64,000 bases of DNA from Pipra filicauda (taxonomy: Eukaryota > Chordata > Aves > Passeriformes > Pipridae): contig NW_024104620.1 in assembly GCF_003945595.2 (NCBI RefSeq), positions 5,277,465 to 5,341,464 on the forward strand, in the 5' to 3' direction. Within the stretch, counting starts at the first letter, position 1, and every line of letters starts with the position of its first letter. This document shows positions 26,030 to 51,624 of the stretch, one piece after another. The notes beneath the pieces were generated by a model that was given only the letters and a program-made list of their open reading frames with translations, did no database searches and was not told where the DNA came from. The position numbers and the translations under genes were made by a program.

Positions 26030-26640
26030 GGCGCGGCCGGCAGGGGGCGCCGTGAGCCGGCCCCGCCCCGCCCCGCCCCGGCGCGCGCTGCGCGGTGACG
26101 TCACGCCCCTGCTGCCCGCGCCGAGGAGACCCCGCAGCGAGCTGCCAACGCCCGGCCGAGCGTCCGAGGTGAGAGGAGGGGGGGGGGGAACGGGACCGGG
26201 ACGGGACCCCCGGCCGAGCACCGCGACCACCGAGCGGCCCCGATCCCCGCCTGCCACCCACTCAGCGACTCCCTGGCCCCGGACGGGTCGCCCGCCGAGC
26301 GCCGGAGCCGCCCTCCCAGGCCCGGCGGTGTGTGCGGGGCCTCCCCGGCAGCCGCCCTGCTGTGGGGCGGGCTCGTCCCCGGTGGGCGCTGCCGCTGCGG
26401 GGCCGGGGGTGCCGGGGCGGCCGCCGCCTCCCCTCCTCCCCTCTCCCCTCCCTTCCCCCGCTTGCTGGCGGCCGGACCCTTGGAGCGGCGCAGGAAGTGC
26501 TGCCGCGGCCATGGCTGGGCCCAGCCCCGGCCCTGCCCCGGCCCGGCCTCGGAGCGGCCCCGGCTGTGGGAGAAGCCCCGAGGGGCTGCCGGCTGCGCTG
26601 GGGCGGTGCCGCAGGAGCCCTGAGCCGCGGCGGGGTGCGA
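26030..26640 (+). promoter_or_regulatory. CDC42: CDC42 CpG-island promoter with CTCF-like, GC-box and CRE motifs
   Basis: This is a dense CpG island with no TATA box. It holds a CTCF-type core GGCAGGGGGCGCC (about 26038-26051), four tandem CCCCG units forming GC boxes (26061-26080) and a perfect palindromic cAMP-response element TGACGTCA (26096-26103). A donor CCGAG|gtgaga follows at 26168/26169. The pattern fits the broad promoter of a housekeeping GTPase gene. Confidence 0.8.
26105..26168 (+). other. CDC42: CDC42 untranslated exon 1 (start approximate)
   Basis: This is the sequence after the CRE up to the donor GAG|gtgaga at 26168. The next firm exon is the one carrying the start codon (37366 on). 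The true start site is unknown, so the 5' edge is a guess. Confidence 0.5.
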
Positions 26641-29600
26641 GACGCTGAGCTCCAGCTGTGTGTGTGCTGCACACAGGCAGCCGAAGAGTCGGGAGGCGCT
26701 TCTGGGCATCTGCGAGGCTGTGGGTTATGTTATCCAGAACCACCCCGCAGCTCTCGGTACAGCGCCGGTGGTGCCACCGGCTGCAGCCGGGGCAGGAGCC
26801 AGCGCTGCTCACTCCGACCATCTTGGAGAGTTGTTGTTGACGCGCCTTTGCCATTCTCGGAAATCCTCACAAAAATGTATATATATACTGCAGCCGGACG
26901 TCACCTTATCTGTGTTCTAATCGCTGTTCTAGCGATCTGGACTTGAGTTGTGTTTTTACCTTCCAGCAGGCAGAACTTGCAGCTGGTGACAGACACTTGT
27001 ACGACCAGGTAGCTGTGAATATACCAACCAGCACTGGAAACCTGTGCTTAACGAAGGACTGCAGAACGGCCAGGGTTCCTGGTGCCCTGCCTGTGTGGGT
27101 GCTGTGGCCAGAGGAGCAGGAACAGCTTTGCTGCTCTCTTGGCAGGCAAGCCCTGGCGAGGAGAAGGCCATGATAGATGGTAACTGGGTAGTCAGAAGTG
27201 GCTCTGTCTGGTCATCTGTGCTTCTCTCCCAGGGAAGGAGGTGCTGGCTGTCTCTGTTCGAAGTGTTAAAGTGTTAAGTTGCAGTGCCCCAAATGTCCAT
27301 TTATTAATTAATTAATTTATTTATTTTTGAAGGCACTTAAAACCTGGATCAGGCTCCTCGTATTGCTCATAGGGATAACTCAGTGAGGCACTTAGAGCTG
27401 CACTTTTTCACTTAGCAAAAGGGTCTTGTGCAAAATCAACTTTAAGTAGAAAGCCTTTATATTTAACTGACTGTACCTTGGGAAGCTATTCTGCTTTGTG
27501 GACTCTTCTTGTTGGTGCAGGGTTCTGGCAAAGGCAGTGTAGGCAGGTTTTGATTTTGAATTTGAGACGGGTCTTAGACTCATACTTAAGACTTCCATCA
27601 GTGTATTGCTGACTGTAGAAATAATTCTGTGTTTAAGCTGTTCACTTGTGTGCCTCAGTAACAACGAGGAAAAGGATTTTTAAAATCCTGGCAAGGAATA
27701 AAAAAATACCTACTGCAGTGCAAAAAAAACCAAAACATGTTTGCAGTTTGGTAACATATCCTAGGCAGAAATTTTAATCACTGGATTTGCTTACTTTGAA
27801 CTTGGTTATTCATGACCTGCAAGGGATGATCTGAATTCATTACACACCCTGCTTTGGGGTTGGTTGTTTGCCTCAGATTGATGGCCAGGGCCGGGGAGTT
27901 TATGATGTTTTCACTGTTTGATAGAAAAGCTCTGGAAGCTCTAGAGTGTCAAGTACCTAAAATGGAAACTGTGGGTCTCCTGCTGTAAGAACAGTAAACA
28001 GAAATGGAGCCCCTGTGGAACTCCCAGGGATTTCCCTGATGAGAACCATGGTGATGATTTGAGCTTCTAGAGCAGGAGGCAGTGAAGAGGAATTGTAGGG
28101 GGGCATAGTTATTTTCACCCTTGAGGCTCTGTTCCTGAGGAAAGAATGACACTTTTTCTTTTCTTTTTTTTCTTTTTTTTTTTTTAGAAGATGAAGGTGT
28201 CAAATTGAATGAAAGTGAAATTGGTTTCTGGTACTCCAGGTGGCAAGAAGCTCTTGTAGGTGAAAACACCCTATTCTTAGTGTCTTAATATATGACAAAT
28301 AAAACAACTTATTGAGCAGATAAGCTTTTAGGCAGAGTTTTTAAAGAAATCTAAAGTGTCTTACACTCCTGCAGCCTGTCACCATTTAATTAAGTGGCTT
28401 CCTCTAAGCCCTACACTTCACACTTATTATTAACTTGTATGGTTTTACACTGTACAAGCTAAGGGTATCCATCAGGAAGGATTGCCACTAGGAGTGGTAG
28501 GTGAAGAAAGCCCTTTCACCAGAGTTTTTCCAAGGGCTAAAGCCTGGCACAAGGTTTTCCCTCCTTGAGGGTGTCTGGCTACCCCAAGGTAGGGTTCAGC
28601 TGCCTTTTGTAGCCGTTGGTGTCCATGTCAATGCCCAAGGTAAGTGACAGGAATGGCATTAAGAGAGTGTATTCCCAGCTTCTGGTGGGGGATCCTTTAG
28701 ATTGTTTTTGGGTAGTTTGTTTACCTGGCCCTGGGTGTGCAGAAAACTGAAAACAGTGAGTGCAAGAAGCAGAGTTTGTGGTGGTGTTGTTGCGTAATTA
28801 ATCTTTGTAATCTTTTCTTGGAGATGGAGAGAGTGACTGTCCTAAAGAGTTGTAAAGCTTCAAAATACTGATTGGCCCATTTTCAATAGAGCAGCTGTCC
28901 TTTCCTTGAGATGTGTTGACTTTTCTTCTGAACAAGTGACATTTTATAGAGAGAAAACAAAGAGTTTGTTTTGCAAAAGCTTTTAAAAGCTGCTGTTCTA
29001 TTTTAAGCTTTTGTGCTGCTAATTCACCCCGTTACTTTAGGATGTTGTGGTGTAATTCCTACCAAGAGAGTTGGACCGTGCATGGTGGACCCGTGCACTG
29101 TTCTCTTGTCTCATGGAAAACCAAACCAAAACCTTTCTAAATAAAGGAACACAAGGGGCTTCTTTGGGGCCTTTGCCTGGAGAGGGTGTGCAGGTAGCAG
29201 CTCATCCCTGTGAAGTTGTCCATGCCTGTGGTCAGATTGTGTGGGATCAGCCATGTTTTCCAGATCTGGCAGGGGAAGGTGAAGGTTTTTACCAAGCTAA
29301 GGTGGTGTTAGAGCAAATCTTAAACTGCTGTGGGGTGGGGAGCTGCCCTGGGGCAGCCACAGAGTTTTGCTGTCACGTGTGGTGCCAGACTCCCAGCAGC
29401 AGCTGAGGCTGCCAGAATTGTTTTGCTTTTTGTAACAGGCTGGTTTGAATTGCTCAGCTCTTCTCCAGTTGAAGGTTGCTGTGCTGTGTTTCTGGCCAGT
29501 GACGAGTGTTCTGTTTCAGGGAAATAATGACAAAAAGGCTCCTGCAGCTTTGGATGCGACTCAAGGAGGCCTCTGCCACTCCGTGGGCTGTGTGCACCAG

Positions 29601-30903
29601 GCAGCTGTGGCTGGGGAACAGCTAAAGGCAGAGGGGCTGCTGTGGGGCCTGGGTGTGACAGCAGCTGTGTGTTTGAGCAGTTCTCTTGAGTTCAGGGGTA
29701 CTTTTGGGTTTAGTGCATGCAAAGTATTGCTGAGCTAAAGGCTTGGCTCCTCTCGGAACCACCCTCTTCTTTCACGTCCTGGAGTGGGAGCTGTTACTTC
29801 TTCTGAGCATTTTGTTTATTTACTGACTGCTGAGGAGCTGCCAGTTGCCCAGCAGGCTCTTGGTCCTGCAGCCTCGGCCCTGCAGGGCTGGTTTTGGGCT
29901 GGTGAAGGGAGGTGGTTCCAGCTGCTCTGGTTCCTTGTGCTGGTCAGGTGAGTGCAGGGCAGCTCCCCTGCTGCAGTCCCGGTGTTAGTGAGCCTTCCAG
30001 CTACTTTGCTGGTTTTAAGAGGAAACTCCAGGATAGCTCAGTATCTGGAAAAAGTTATTTTTGCAGTGCTTTTTAGCAAAGCTTTATTTCTTTAAACGTC
30101 AGACAGCACTTTGGTACCCAGCCTGAGCTCTCCCCCCTCAGCACAGCACATTCTCTGGGCTCCTCCTGGCTGTGTGCATAGAGCACCTGCAGCTCTCCCA
30201 TTCCCTGAGCAGGATCTACTGCAGTGATTTTTCAGGCAGGGTGCTTCCCATGGTGCAAAAACATGCCTCAAAATAGAGGAACTTCTACCACTGTTAAATG
30301 CAGTTGGCCATGGGGATGTGGAGAGAACCGTCAGGGCCATGTGGGCCTTGATTTGGTTCTGTGTCCAAATAGGAGTGTAGGTGCAGCTTGTATTTTTAAA
30401 TATTATCAGTATGCAACTCAGCTAATGAATAGGGTTTTTTAAGTGGTAGTAAAATACTGAACAGAACTTTGTTACATGGTTGAGGAAAACGGCTTCCTTT
30501 AGAGTATGAAAAGTGAAGAGTAATGATGTAAGATAAAAATGCTTTTGGCAGAAAAGACATTAATGTAAGCCCACACACTTCCCAGCTCTTAATCTGGGGC
30601 AGGTTTTTCAGTGCTGGGGGCTGCTTTCGACAGTGTAACCTTAACCAGAGTGATAATGGGGAAGTTGTCACTTCTGTGTTTTTTCTGTGGAGTTGGTGAT
30701 CAGGTGAAGGTGGTTGGTTGGAGCTGTGAAGCAGGATAGTGGGCAATGCCCCTGGTAAAGCAGGTGTAGGCACAGCTGGAACTGGTGTGGCAGAGCCTGT
30801 TGAGTCACACACACTCTATCTGGCTGGTCAGCTTTCTGGTTTTGAATTTAGAACTAAATGAGATTACATGGTTTTCCCCTTCTTTTTCTTGAAGTTGTTA
30901 AAC

Positions 30904-31349
30904 TTGAAATGTGTGTTATGGTGCTGCTGGTGTCTTGGGCTCAGACTATTAAAATTCCCCTGCCCAACCACCCTCACTTCCTGTCTTGTATGTACCAGGT
31001 GGTTGAGAGGAGCCTTTGCAAAGATGTGCAAAGTATCTTACAGAATTAGAAAAAGAAAGTTGCATTAAGTACAGAAAATATCAGCTGGTCTCAAACAGTG
31101 AGATCCAACTCAGCACATTCTGTGATAGCTCTGTGGTAGCTCCATGATAGTTGCATTTTGAGAAGCGATCTCTTCATGTTTCTTTGGTAGTTGATAGTCA
31201 GTTGTCCAGAAATGGGAGCTTCAAAGCTGCAGAGGTGTTGGGATATATTTGGCTCTGTTGAGTGGCTCCAGGATCCCGGACACCTCCTTTATCTCCAACA
31301 GGGATTCCCATAATGATGGCAGACTTTGTGGGTTTCAAGACAACAGGAG
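30904..31349 (+). repeat. Dispersed repeat, copy B (inverted partner of copy A)
   Basis: This is a reverse-complement match to 25124-25587 over the whole length, with only scattered differences by eye. It starts near GTGTGTTATGGTGCTGCTGG and similarity ends near GACAACAGGAG. The spacing to copy A is about 5.3 kb, and the CDC42 promoter lies in between. Family not identified. Confidence 0.85.
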
Positions 31350-34300
31350 CCTGTGACCTAACTCAGGGCTGTCCTGGTGTTGATCCAGCTCCGTTGGTGA
31401 TGGTGATCTTGTGGCTCTTTCCACTGCTTGTTTTTGTGGGCCTGCCCACAGATTTCCTGTGCTGGCATCCAACACCAGGTTGAGACTGTGGGACAGAGCC
31501 CACCAGTGTGCTCTGCTGCTGTGGGGGTCTTCAACCCTGAATTGAGACCCCCCCACTGCAGATCCAGGTCCTTACCTGAACGCTTGTGTTTGTCTTAACA
31601 TGGCTTCTGCTGCAGCCGAGCTTTTGTGGCTGTGTCTCATAATTAGACACACATACAAACCCAACGGCAACACTGCTTTTTGGAGGCAGCTCTCCCTGTG
31701 AGGTACGAATTCTGAGACAGAATTTAAAGGACTGTGTCTGATCTGTTAGTGACGGTTAACAAAACCTCAAAGCAATGCTTAAATTAGGATATCCTTTTCA
31801 AGATCCTGAACTGATGGGGTACAAGATGGTTTCTCAGGTCTGTCCCTTCTCCTTGGACTTCACGATTTACGTTTTTCTAAGGGAGTGCAACTCTCCTGCT
31901 GTTTTGTAGTTCAACAGCCAGTTTAAGCTCTAAGTAACTAAAGACCCAGGCCTTAAGCTTGGCTTGGAACGAATGTGTTTGTTTATAGAGCTGATGTGCC
32001 TGCAGCAGCCTGAGCTGTGGGCAGGACAGGCAGGTGAGCTTGGGCACCAGGTTTAGAACCTTTTATGTGTCATTTACCACTTTACTAGCATAGAAGTGGC
32101 AGATGTGTTTAGTTGTGGGGTGAGATCTCCATGAAGAAGATGATTTCTAGCAGGCTGGAAGATGGTTGCTGTACATGTGCAGAGGAGAGTTCTGGCAATG
32201 GTGATACTGCTCTCAAAAACAGTTTTGCTTTCTGTGCCAGTAGGTCTTTCTGGAATTCATCTCTTAATCAGAGAGTGGCTTCTGTTTGTGCTTTGCATCA
32301 CAAGTTTGTGACAGCATTAGTGTACCAGGAAATCCAAGGTTTTCTCCCTCCTGAGGTGGCAGCTGAGCTCGTGTGATCCCTGGGTTAGTGGTTTGGGATC
32401 TCTGCAGAGAACTAGGCAGCAGCCTTTGCCCTGTACTGTTTGTCATACAGGTATGCAATACATCTTCCATGTAATGCTGGTAGGTATTTGCTGAGGAAAA
32501 TTGGATTGCTGGGATTGTAGCAGCCGAGTACTTCTCCGTGCTGCCCCTGACTGGAGAGATTTGTCGCTTTGAAAAGCACAGAAAGATTAGTTTGTAGTAG
32601 GGCTGGAGGAGGTGGCAGAGGGCAGGGACCTTGAAATGGTGGGGCAAGGGTGCCTTGAAATGGATGTGATTAATCTGGGAACAAATTATCAAGTACAAAC
32701 AAAGACTTTATTTAGAACTGTGTGGTTTTATAAGATAAGAAGTGAAAGTACTGTGGAAGGGCAAAAATGGTTACTACAGACCATGAGTAAAATCCTGTGA
32801 CTGTTGTTCCTTTCACTGTGGACTCCCGAGTGCTTTGAGTTAGATGAATAAACTGTTCACTGTAAAATCACATTGAGGGGGGAATAATCTTAGTTTTCAG
32901 AAATGGCTTTGTTTATTTTCTTGGAATGCGGAGCAGGTGCCCAAACAGGATCTGGAAGCTGTGATGGACTGGTTAGGGTTCAACTTCTGAGCTAGTGGTG
33001 TATCCTAAAGAGCGCCCTGAAAGGGTTCCTGGCCAGTGGTGCCTTGCAGGGAGCCGAGGGAGCCGCTCCCGCTGGCGAAATGGCAGCACTTTCAGTCCTG
33101 CCTGAAAGAGGAAGCGGCGGCGCTGCCGGGGCTCGGCAGGAAGCGAGCACAGGATGTGCACACAGACCTGACAGCGCAGCTTCCTCGGGCTGGGGGAACC
33201 GACACAACCTGAAAACGGGCTTCAGTACCTTTAGAACAAGAGAAATTGTAACGAGCTTGAAGGCTTGTGCTTTCTGCTTCGTGTTGCACCTACAGCAAGA
33301 GTGAAGGTGAGATCATGCAGATTCTTACTCTGGGTGTAGTAGGGAACGCCGTGTACAAAATTCCACCAAATTTCACTTAATTCTGCAGTCAGCAGTGCAC
33401 ACAGGTGCTGGGACAGATTGCAGCTACTCTGAGTTACAGTTTGCAAACCCAAAGTGCTCCCATTCCACGTGCCTGCCTTTAGAATGGGAAAGTCAGGCTT
33501 GCATGGGAGGGGTCAGGTGTGTTTGGGACAGTATTTTGTGCAACTTGTGTTTAATCAGTGGGAACCTGCCAGAGGTACTGTGGATTTTTTTCAGCCTTCT
33601 GTGATCATTCAGTGTCTTGGTGCTTGCACAGGCCTGTGTGACCCAAGTGCATCACTGCAGAATTTCCTTTGCCCCAGGAAGGATTACTGACCTCCACAAC
33701 GTCCTGCTGGAGACTTCAGTTCCCTCTTTGTTGCAACACTCATGTCTCTGTTAGTTGGGATTAGTCCTAAATGCAGATCAGCTGTCTCCCATAAAAGTGT
33801 AACTGAGTTTTAAAGCAAAATTCTGTAAAATGGCCTGTGAATTTGACAAACTTTACATGGCTGTGTAATCCATAGTTTCCAGCATGCCATGTCCCAGTTC
33901 TCTATGACATTGTTGAGTTTTGTGAAATCCTTGTTGCTGAACAGCTTGAAATCCAACAGATACTAGAAGTATCATTAGTTAACACGTACTTTACTGAAGC
34001 ACTGAAATTTTTGGTTACAATACAGAGAGGTTTGAGAAATTAATTCAGTGTTCCATTTTTTTTTTCAATTTTTATTTTTTTTTTTTAAAGAACTCTTTAG
34101 AACTTGTTGAACAGAACTAAGTCATATTGACCTGCATTACATTTCCAGTCTTTATCAGCTCTTCTCTCTGGGCTTGGCCAGATGGCTCACAATGATATGG
34201 CTCCAAATCCACTCATTGCACTCAGACTGGGACTTCAGCACTTTGGAGTCTGTTTCAATTCCCTCAGATATTTAAAACTACTTCAAGTGTTCTCTAGTTC

Positions 34301-36099
34301 TGCTGAGTGTTATATGTGCAGGCTTCCTTTTATTAGGTGACTTCAGGGGGAGAACAAACCCAAAGCCTCTATAACCTCTTTGTTTCTGCCTCCCTTGGCG
34401 TTGCACTCTAGGGATGTTTTTCTCTGCTTAATCTCATTTTGGATTAAATTACTTTTAAACCACAAGTCAATAATGCATATGTCTTTAAAGCTATTCCTAT
34501 GGAAGAGTAAGTCCCAGGTGCACTGAAGCTCCCTAGAAACGAGCTTATTTTCAGCTGTGATCTGTGGACTTCTTAGAAGTGCAAAACACGAAGTAATTCA
34601 TCCAGCTAATCTAGAAAGCCTACTAATCCAAGGAAAATAATTATTCAACAACTCCACTTTCCCACTGCTAAGACTTTGGAGACCTATGCTCAGGATTCTA
34701 AAGCTGTTTAAAATTGATGCCATCATTTTTCAGTATTTAAAGATAAAGCTATATAGCCATTAAAAACCAAGGTGAAGGGTGGGTGTGTGTTTGATTTGTT
34801 GATGTGCACCACGCCAGTGCTTCACTTCAGGAACTCCGTGCCAGGCAGGGATAATGTGAGCTGTGGGCAAGGTGTGTGTGCAGCCAGTGCTGTGTCTTAG
34901 CCCCAGTCTCTGACCTGAGCCCTTCCCAGAGAACAGCAGCTTCTCTCCCAGACCTTGGCTGTGTCCAAGGACAGGGAAGAAATGCAGGCTTCTGATGCTT
35001 TCTGAGATGCTTTTTGATACTGTGGCTTCATTCTTGGTGTTCTCTGGAGCAATGAGCTTTAAAGGGTAACACTAAACACTTGTTTTTCTTTTCACAAAGG
35101 CCTGTGTGTGACCTTTTCTGATACAAGTGCATATATAAAATTTGGATTTATAGAGAATCATGGATTGGTTGTGCTGCAGTGAGCACAGGGAGTGCTTCAG
35201 AACCTGGATTTTTCCTCTAGTGTGCTTTATGGGCTCTGGGCAGGTGTCTGAAGCATATGTGTAACCTGCAAATTACAGGTAAACAAGGAAATGCAAATAA
35301 TTGGGAAAGAGGGCAGAAAGAAGAGGGAGGTAGAGCAGCAAGGAAGGATTACAGGATGGAGGAGTTGTGGGCTGCCCAGAGGGAAGGGCAGGGTGAGAAG
35401 GGAGCTTCTCTGAAGGGGTGGATGTTCAGTGCTGTTACCTGACTTCATATTACTTGTATGTAAACAGCTGAGCTGATCTGAACACTGAAAATGCCTTTTG
35501 AAATGGAAATGATTGCTTTGTCCTTCTGAGTAAATATGTGTTTGCTTCAGTGCCAAACTCAGAGCTTTTTGTTGTATTAATGAAGGGCCTATTGGTAGGT
35601 CTGTGCTGTGCATCCTGCTGAATGCCTGCTGTGAACCTGAGATCTGCAGAAATCAACAGATTCTATTATTTTGATATTGAAATAGGGCACTAAGTAGAGG
35701 ACTGGTGGCAATGCCTGATGCTTATACAAGTCAGTCATTGTCTCTGTGCTTGCTGAAAGAGGATACATAGATAAGGATGGCAGTGAGTGCCCGATGTACC
35801 AGGTGCTGGCTGGTGGCCTGCTCTGAGAAAGAGTCTTTGCTGCCATTTCCTAAAACTGCTTGTGGATCTGTCCAGGGCTTGTGGGAATGATGGTGACGAG
35901 TATTCCCCTACAAGTACCGTTTTTAGGAACTTTTGGGGATTTTTGTTTAAGGGAGATGGCTTTGTTGAAGTCTTTGAGCATCCCTGCAGCATCTGAAGAA
36001 GAGCTGGGGGTGGTGTGTTTGTTTTGAGTCCACAGCGAGTTCCTTTGCTTTGCAGGCATGACAAGCTCATGTGCAGTATCAAGTCATATTAACACCTTG

Positions 36100-36215
36100 A
36101 GATCAGCTCCCTTGATTAGAGCATGGTGCTAATAATGCCAAGGTCATAGGTTTGGTCCCTGGTTGGGCTGTTCACTTAAAAGTTGGACTTGGTGATCCAT
36201 GTGGGATTCCAACAA
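36100..36215 (+). mobile_element. SINE with tRNA-Ile-like head and CR1-like tail (TguSINE1 type)
   Basis: The head reads GATCAGCTCC...GATTAGAGCATGG, then GTGCTAATAATGCCAAGGTC, which is the anticodon arm of tRNA-Ile with an AAT anticodon. A decayed B-box (GGTTTGGTCCCTG) follows, and then TTCACTTAAAAGTTGGACTTG and a CR1-type tail with GGTGATCCATGTGGG. This layout matches the passerine TguSINE1 family as I remember it. It is a decayed retroposon, not a working tRNA gene. Confidence 0.75.
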
Positions 36216-37393
36216 AGAGCATTTTGTCATTGTGTGATGTCGCTGGCTGTGACCAGAGCCTCAAAAACCTGGAATCAATTTGTACTTCTTGCACACCACT
36301 GTAAGGAGTGAATTCACTGGGAAGTGTCCAAGTGCATAGTTCAGGAGGGATCAATTTGGGGTTTTTAGTGCAGTTACCCAGACTTGAGAGCCACAGCAGC
36401 ACCCTCAGAGGAGGGTGAATCTGCTGCTTTAAACACCCCCTTGGCCCCCATCAGGATTTTACAGAGACTTTGCAGCAAGTCTCTGTCACTGTAAATAAAA
36501 GTACTTCTGATAATACGGAAATGCTGAAAGTCAGGGGGAGCTTTGCCACTAATTTGTTGGGGTCAAAATTTCACACTTGTATGTGAAGAAATGGCCAGAA
36601 GCCTGGTATTGTAATTAAAGTAATATATTAATGAAGGGCAGCTGTATTGACACTGGAGGGAACCAGCTAATGTTTGGATGGAGGTATTGATGGCACATAA
36701 TGATTTAGTTCATGTGCTGAAGTCTCTGCTGGGATAGTGTTGGAGCAGTTGGGTGCATCAGGATTTTGTGATGTCTGGAGAGTAATTCCCTTGGGATCTG
36801 GATGCCCTGCTGAGCTCTCATTGCTGTCAGCACTTCAAAATGGGCATAAAGGGATATGTTAAGTAGCAGCTTTAACCAAAAGGTTGTAAAACTGTGCTTA
36901 GGCCTTAAAGCTGAGGGAAGGAGAAATTAATCATATTTATTTCTGTCTGTACTTGTTTATTTTTATCCATAAACTAGTTTCGAAGCACATGTTGCTGTGC
37001 TTCCTGCTGAGCTGCTCTCCAGAGGGAGCTCTCTGGGAGGCAGATGTGTTCCTGAGCAGAGTTTGCACTTCCAGCTTTCAGAATATCTGAGGCTGGATGC
37101 TTCCATGCGTTAAAAACAGAATCTGGAAAAGCCTCAGGACTGGTTTTGCCCATTTCTAGGTAACTAGGCAAAATTTTTTTCATTTATGAACATGAGCAGC
37201 TTCCTGTTGTGTGTGTGATGGAGAGAAAGGATCTAAAAACTCATTTAAAAATGTCTTGTTTTCATATCCCAGATGTGCTGTTAGTGGTCTGGGCTCCTTG
37301 ATGACGGCTCTCTAGTGAGTGTGGGAAACATGTAAATATATGTATCTCTTTTTTTTTTCTTCCAGGTTCTCTTTGGAGTTGATATTCTAGTAG

Positions 37394-50318
<12,925 letters not shown>

Positions 50319-51620
50319 ACGTCCCTCCACTGCCCCTTCTGCAAAGCTGGTGTTTGATGTCACATTAAAAGCAATGTTTAAATCAAACTAAAGATACAAA
50401 TTCTAAAATTTGTTTTTTTGCAATAATGACAAATGCCCTGCACTCCCGTCTCCCCCACACAATCCCTGTGTGAGATGAGAATGTTAGTGTTTATTCCCCA
50501 GTGCCCCCTCAATTCAGTTAAACTAGTTAATTTTGAGTAACTATGTATTATCAGAAAACACTGATCAGTACTAGTTTTTTATTTTGTTTATTGTTTCTAA
50601 TTTTTTTTTGTTTGTTTAACATCAAGGCATGCTCAATGACTTTTTCTGTAACAGACTAATTTTAGGCTGTTTTACTGAAGCCTTGCCCCTTAAGCCAGTC
50701 TGGCAAGACTTAGTTCTGGTTTCAATACCTTGTAGGGCTGTTCTGCAGTCAGTCAGCAGCCTGGGTGTGAGCAGACTTTAGTCAGGAAAGCAAAATGTCC
50801 CAAGCTGGTGCTTCTCTAAGAAGGAGTGCAGAAAATGCATCTCCTCTGAAGTTGCCTTGTATCTTTTTCCGCTGGCTTTTTACTGTGCAGGTCATAAATT
50901 TCTACCCCATCCTCTAAATTATGAAGCCTTAGGAATAGGAGAACCATTTTCTCTGGATGCACCATCAGACTTGAAACTAACTTGCCAGTGTCTCACTTAA
51001 TCGTTGCCATCATAAGCTTTTGGCTCGTGATGAAGAAAGAACTGCACCTTTGGAAGCATGCCTAGCTCGATCAGTCAGCTTTTAACAAATCCATCTTCTG
51101 CCAATCCTTAATTGTTAGAGAAATGCTTACCACGATCCGCACATACACTGCTGCTTGGACACCCTGAGGGGGGCCCAGGGTCTGCAGCCATGGGCTTTGG
51201 AGCTGGCTCTGATGGTGCATCTCTTGCTGGATGGCTTGGCATCCTTCAGGGAGGGGTGGAAAGGCAGACCTGTGTCAGTGGGAAGGAACTGCAGGGAGGG
51301 GCTTCTGGTGTTTAGTGTGGCACCATAGCGGGACCAGTTAATGGAACCCCTTCTCCTGCAACCTGAACCTGTAAGATGGACTCCAGCCCCTGAGGATCAT
51401 GTGCAGGGTCTGTATGCAGACCAGCTGCAGTGTCGTAACGATTTTACCAAATATGTATTTTGGCCTGCAAATTCAAAGTTTTTTAAGACTTAGTGAATCT
51501 TCTCCATCTTCCAAAATTCCAATTTCTCGTAGACTCATTAGTGTTGAACCAATGCTTTTTCATGTCTAAGTTCTTTGTATATGCATTCTTTTCAGATGTA
51601 TTAAACATAAAGTATCTTCA
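50319..51620 (+). other. CDC42: CDC42 3' UTR of the general isoform, with ATTAAA at 51600-51605
   Basis: About 1.3 kb after the stop, ATTAAA (in GATGTATTAAACATAAAG) is the best terminal signal. An earlier ATTAAA near 50364 could give a short form. The region is AT-rich and free of transposon pieces, unlike the sequence beyond it, which fits a conserved 3' UTR. Confidence 0.65.
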
Positions 51621-51624
51621 CAAG

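Larger units (their letters stand above)
26169..37365 (+). other. CDC42: CDC42 intron 1 (about 11 kb)
   Basis: No other coding gene was seen in this interval. It holds dispersed repeat copy B, a tRNA-Ile-headed SINE, a short GC-rich pocket near 33000-33190 and poly-T/AT tracts (28160-28185, 34060-34090, 27300-27330). An acceptor/donor pair at about 26967-27008 could be an alternative untranslated exon, but it is unproven. Confidence 0.55.

Noticed and set aside
25916..26854. A 312-codon minus-strand open frame over the CDC42 CpG island
   Set aside because: Its composition (Arg, Gly, Pro, Ala) is what a CpG island gives in any frame, and no domain or splice pattern supports it.
36100..36215. 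A tRNA-Ile gene
   Set aside because: The acceptor stem and B-box are decayed and the tail is CR1-like, so it is a SINE copy.
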